A stretch of 64,000 nucleotides of DNA, taken from Xestospongia bergquistia (Eukaryota > Porifera > Demospongiae > Haplosclerida > Petrosiidae). Where the stretch lies: NCBI GenBank assembly GCA_963965975.1, contig OZ014411.1, positions 10,107,501 through 10,171,500 on the forward strand. Reading direction: 5' to 3'. How positions within the stretch are numbered: the first letter of the stretch is position 1; every line of letters begins with the position of its first letter. The notes below the pieces were generated by a model, which saw nothing but the letters and a program-made list of their open reading frames with translations, did no database searches and was not told the DNA's origin. Position numbers and translations under genes: made by a program. Of this stretch, positions 59,832-64,000 are shown one piece after another.

Positions 59832-61860
59832 CAGAGTGTTCTATCAAATGATTGAATATCCTTATATTATATTTTCTTACCATATAAATATATGTGTAAG
59901 TATTAATTAGTAGATAAACAAGCTTAATTTGATGTTTATGCTTTTTTAAAATAAATTAATTGCAACAATTTGATTTAACTATTAACAATTGTATGTGACT
60001 GTTGGCATGTTACAATCAGGAATATGATGTATAAATAAAGTAGGTTTCTGTCTTCTTACCACACAAAACAAACAACTGATTTCAATAATAGGTACTGACA
60101 AATATTAAAGTATTTTCATTTAATGCCAAAATAACAGTAAAGTATGAAGGATAACTTTGAAGTCGGTCAATCACAAAAAGAATAAACAAACATTGTGTAC
60201 AAAAAAGGTATGTTGTCATAATGTTCTTTCTGGTGAGTATCTGTTTTCTGTCCCTCTACACCTACTCTACCCTTTTCCAACATAGTCCTGTATTAATATC
60301 AACAAATCATAGACATCTAAGATATTTGATAGTGTTGTTTTTTTTCGTCTTTATTATTGTGGGATTAAACATTTTGGGATTTGATAATTTGACCATTAGA
60401 CATTTTGGGATTAGACATTCAAGGATGCATTCCATGTTCTCCCTGTAGTGTATCACAAAACAAATTTTATTCTTGTTCCTACTACTCTCCAGTGACATTT
60501 AATTATTTCCTGGTCTTGGACGATATGATATTGTGATATGTTTTGCTTGTCCAAATTGCAAGAGGAGTCTGGATACATAATATCTTATGACCCTTATTCC
60601 TGATGGTGTCACACGGTGATTTCACTTCAACTGTAGTTCCTAGTGTCAATGGTGTGATATAAACTTACTGTGCACAACTAAGTTATTTGAATTTCTATAA
60701 TGTGTGGTACATTTTACAAATGAATGAACAAACAGTTATGTCTGATCATTTAAACCACATTAAATCATACTATAACAATGTTAATACCACCAACCTACAT
60801 TTCATGACAGACACAATGCTAGAGAAGATTCTTCAAAGCTAATTGTTCTCTTAATTTGTCATTATCCATCTGACACTAATGAGTAATCTACACTCTGCTT
60901 TTTACATTAATGAAACATTGTAACAGCATATACACACACATTTAAATTGCAATCGTATGTCTATAGTTACTTAGTTATGAAAATATAAAAAGTTGTTTTT
61001 CTGTAAGTGGTAACCATTACATCTATGTTTACTAATATACAATTCTCAATTCTACTGTTTCTCATTTGTACATACTAAAAATCATGTTAATGTGTTTAGA
61101 CAATAAACCTGTTGACAAACTGTAAATGATTACACTCTAATATAAATAACATCATAATTTACTTAATTTTTCTCTTAATAGCTAATAATGAAAAAGATTA
61201 ACAAGCAAACAGTTTGCACCGTCTACAAAAACATTTTATGTTTACTTGTGATAATTTATGTATATACAATTAATAAAGTAAATAATGACATCGATTATTT
61301 TATATGGCAAAACTGCCCCCAAACAGTGTGCAGTATAGTGATCATATCTAAATGTTCTGTACATGATCATATCTAAGTATTCTGTACATGATGTTCATAG
61401 AAGTTAGTACATGGAACAGTAAAATAAACACAGATTATTTTTCTCGAAATATGAGATGACAATTTAGTGTAACCCTCATTAGGGTTGCGTATTTGCCTTT
61501 TTAGTTTAAATTACAGTTATTTTAAAATTTATAGATAGCTGCAGTATAAAATAAAGGACAGTCTATATTTAATATGTGGTTATTATTAATTATTTAGGCT
61601 AACAATGTAGCCACATTGTAAGATTGTAATAACAACATCTGAGCAGTTATATGAATGACAGTTAATTTTTCCATGAAAAGGGGTTCATATTGTTTAATAT
61701 AATATATAAAATACATAACAACTGTACATACCATATTTTCGCTGATGTGTACAGGCTTAATAGATTTATATTGCTCTGGCTGTTATGTTAACAATCTGTT
61801 TATACTAACATCCCTAATTATAAAATAACTTCAAAATTTGCTTACTTTTTGTCTGGTTAG
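59832..61860. other. Spacer before beta-helix gene
   Basis: AT-rich sequence. A plus-strand open stretch near 60221 begins with a hydrophobic, signal-peptide-like leader (MFFLVSICFLSLYTY), but no splice link to the gene at 61861 could be shown. No repeats of note. Confidence 0.35.
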
Positions 61861-64000
61861 TAACACATCAAATATCACCTTAAGTAGTACATCAGAATCT
61901 TCTGCAAACATTACTTGTAGAAAACAACATAATATAACTATTGGCTTTGGTTTCTATAATGTTAGTGGGCTATTCATTGATAATATATACATAACACAAT
62001 GTGGGGGACCAATGTCATATCCTGATCAAACTAACACACTGTATCCTAACGATACAACTTTCTACTTTGTTGAGGGTCAGTTAATCACATTACTTATCAG
62101 TTACTCCTCTAATATCATGCTGTTTAGAATAACTGTTATCAATTATTATGGTTTTGCCATTCTTTTAATCAACCCTAACAACAATGTAAATCTTACCAAT
62201 ATCATTGTCACTAACTCCTCAATGGTTATTACCAATTCACCACAAAGTGGAGCAGGTCTTGTAATATATTTTAGTAACTTTAACAAGAGAACTGAGTTCT
62301 TGCAAACGCAAATACTTTTAAACAAGATTGTTATGCAGTGGAATGTCAACTTAGTACCATATAATGAAACGTCAAATGCAGCCAAAGTATATACTTTAAA
62401 GCCTAAAGCGATTAGTGCATTTGCAGCTGGTTTGACAGTAATATTTAGTCAAGGGAACTACAGTGCTGATGTTTGTTTGGCAAGTTTTTCTGGAAATACC
62501 AACGCAGGTGGAGTCTTTGACGGTATAGCATTTATTTTTAGTGATGCACCGGTTAGAACGACTTCTATTGTAATTAAAAACTCTGAATTCATCCACGTTG
62601 TAGCGAGTGCTGGTAAACAGGCTATATTTGGAATTGGTATTATGGTAAGCAAAGTGAAGTCTAGTAATGACTATATACTCAATGTACCATGGAATATAAT
62701 AACAATTTCAGATAGTATTATATATGACAGACATTCTACACATTTCTCGGACAATGAATTCAGTTTTTCCTTTAGATTAAACTTATATAATCACTCTGCT
62801 TTTCATGTTATTACCGCTTCTAATGTGATCAATAATATCACAATTCATATATCTAATTTAAAATACGTTCAAAGTTACACTGGCATTCGTAATCCATTTA
62901 TATTCTCAGAAACAACAAAAGGACACAAAAACGTTCATTTCATTTTAGAATCTGTAACTTTAAGTCAAGCATTTTTTACTGCAACGGAGACAACGCTGAA
63001 TACCGGCAAATTGGTTTTTGTCAACGCAGCATCTGTTTATATCAATGGAATAAATGACTTCAGTGAAATGACAGGTTCAGTAATACAAGCATACAACAGT
63101 GAATACATTTGAATGGTTCAGCAAAATTCCATAACAACAAAGCCAGTCATGGAGCTGCTATTCGACTTGATTCATCATCGCATCTCTACATTCACGAATC
63201 AACTAAAGCATCTTTTGTTAACAATCACGCTTCTTTTTATGGTGGTGCAATTTATGGATAGAAATCTCCCTTTCACAAATCTACTATGTGCTATTCAAAT
63301 AGTAAGTCAAAACATTTCAGAATTAAACATCACTTTAATTTTTAAAAGTAACACTGCCACACTGGCTGGGAACTCTATCTATGTTTCTCCATTGTATGAT
63401 TGTCAACAGTTGTATCTAACAAATGTAAATTCTAGTGACTTATTTAACAAGGTATTTTGTTTTATTGGAGAAAATCAGGTTGGAGAGATATCTTCAGTAG
63501 CTGTGAGTACTCAAATTTGCAATATCAATGGGACAACTGACAATCACCAAATCAAAGTATATCCTGGTGAAACAATAACAATTGGTTTAAGAGCAAATGA
63601 TCTAAATGGAAATCCAACTTATGCTCATATTCTCACAAGATTGACCAAAGCTGGAAAAAAATTGTATAAGAGTCATTATGAAATAGTTTACATCACATAT
63701 GAGTTACCTGCTAAGCAAAAAATTCAAAATGTTTACAGTATTGGTTGTACTCCATTGAATTTTACAATATTGCCTCAGAATGCAAGTGTTCAGCTGGATT
63801 TACATTTTGAAGTTATAGGATATATTCCTACAGCTTCAGTTAAATTGCTTCAACTGACATGCCCTCAAGGATTTGTATTTAATAGCGAGGCCAAAGCATG
63901 TGTATGTAGTGTATTTCTAAAAGAATTTGCTATTACACAGTGTAACATTGATACTACATCTGTTAACATTCCACCACAATCATGGCTAGGAGTTATGGAT
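61861..64000 (+). CDS. Beta-helix-like extracellular protein, 5' and 3' incomplete
   Basis: Starts at an acceptor (GGTTAG at 61855-61860); the upstream exon is not identified, and the gene runs off the window. Encodes over 700 residues dense in N-glycosylation sites (NTSNITL, NITIGFGFYNVSG, NLTNIIVTNSS), with short beta-strand rungs typical of right-handed parallel beta-helices. It includes a segment with FHNNKASHGAAIRL and NNHASFYGGAIYG, the GGAI-type repeat seen in polymorphic-outer-membrane-like repeats of sponge and other proteins. Later comes a Cys-containing region (TCPQGFVFNSEAKACVC). The frame of 61861-63109 stops at 63110. The GGAI repeats lie one frame over (about 63109-63258), and the original frame resumes near 63254 to the end, so two compensating indels are implied. 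Likely a secreted or single/multi-pass surface receptor; function unknown. Confidence 0.7.

Overview
The window looks like nuclear DNA of an early-branching animal, most plausibly a demosponge such as Amphimedon. This is an inference from AT-rich sequence, compact genes with short introns, repeats encoded one per exon, an animal-type VTI1A SNARE, a TMEM104-like transporter, and large death-fold and beta-helix receptor-like proteins. No bacterial operons, CRISPR arrays, rRNAs or convincing tRNAs were seen.

Layout. (1) 1-17.3 kb: a broken CARD-like gene tail, then a large plus-strand gene encoding 11 ankyrin repeats, a ROC GTPase, a COR domain, a Death domain and a CARD-like domain. All its intron phases could be reconciled by hand. 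(2) 17.5-35.3 kb: mostly repeats and gene debris. It holds a long-armed foldback element, an NHL-repeat fragment, a broken C2H2 zinc-finger gene, tandem repeats, scrambled pseudogene pieces of the ROCO gene, and three copies of a roughly 1.1 kb unit. Each unit carries a GC-rich, highly structured 347-nt block with a TATA box 34 nt upstream and an oligo-T run just after it. (3) 36.4-38.5 kb: a second, intact-looking CARD-like 3' gene end and a small minus-strand ORF. (4) 40.6-47.7 kb: the minus-strand VTI1A gene, six coding exons, with a decayed PIF/Harbinger element (Myb-like ORF plus transposase remnant) in one intron. (5) 48.9-51.4 kb: a TMEM104-like transporter head-to-head with VTI1A, with a likely GC-AG intron. 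(6) 51.4-59.3 kb: a segmentally duplicated cluster of a small three-exon gene (one near-intact copy, two broken, one of them split by an inversion) around an unrecognised single-exon PPSY protein gene. (7) 59.4-64 kb: a membrane-protein C-terminal remnant and the start of a large N-glycosylated beta-helix-like extracellular protein that runs off the end.

Functionally, the ROCO gene and its CARD-like relatives suggest a locally expanding death-fold signalling family. VTI1A and the transporter are housekeeping. The most unusual feature is the three-copy structured RNA-like element: its exact length and promoter/terminator spacing are conserved while the flanking sequence of the same repeat accumulates indels.
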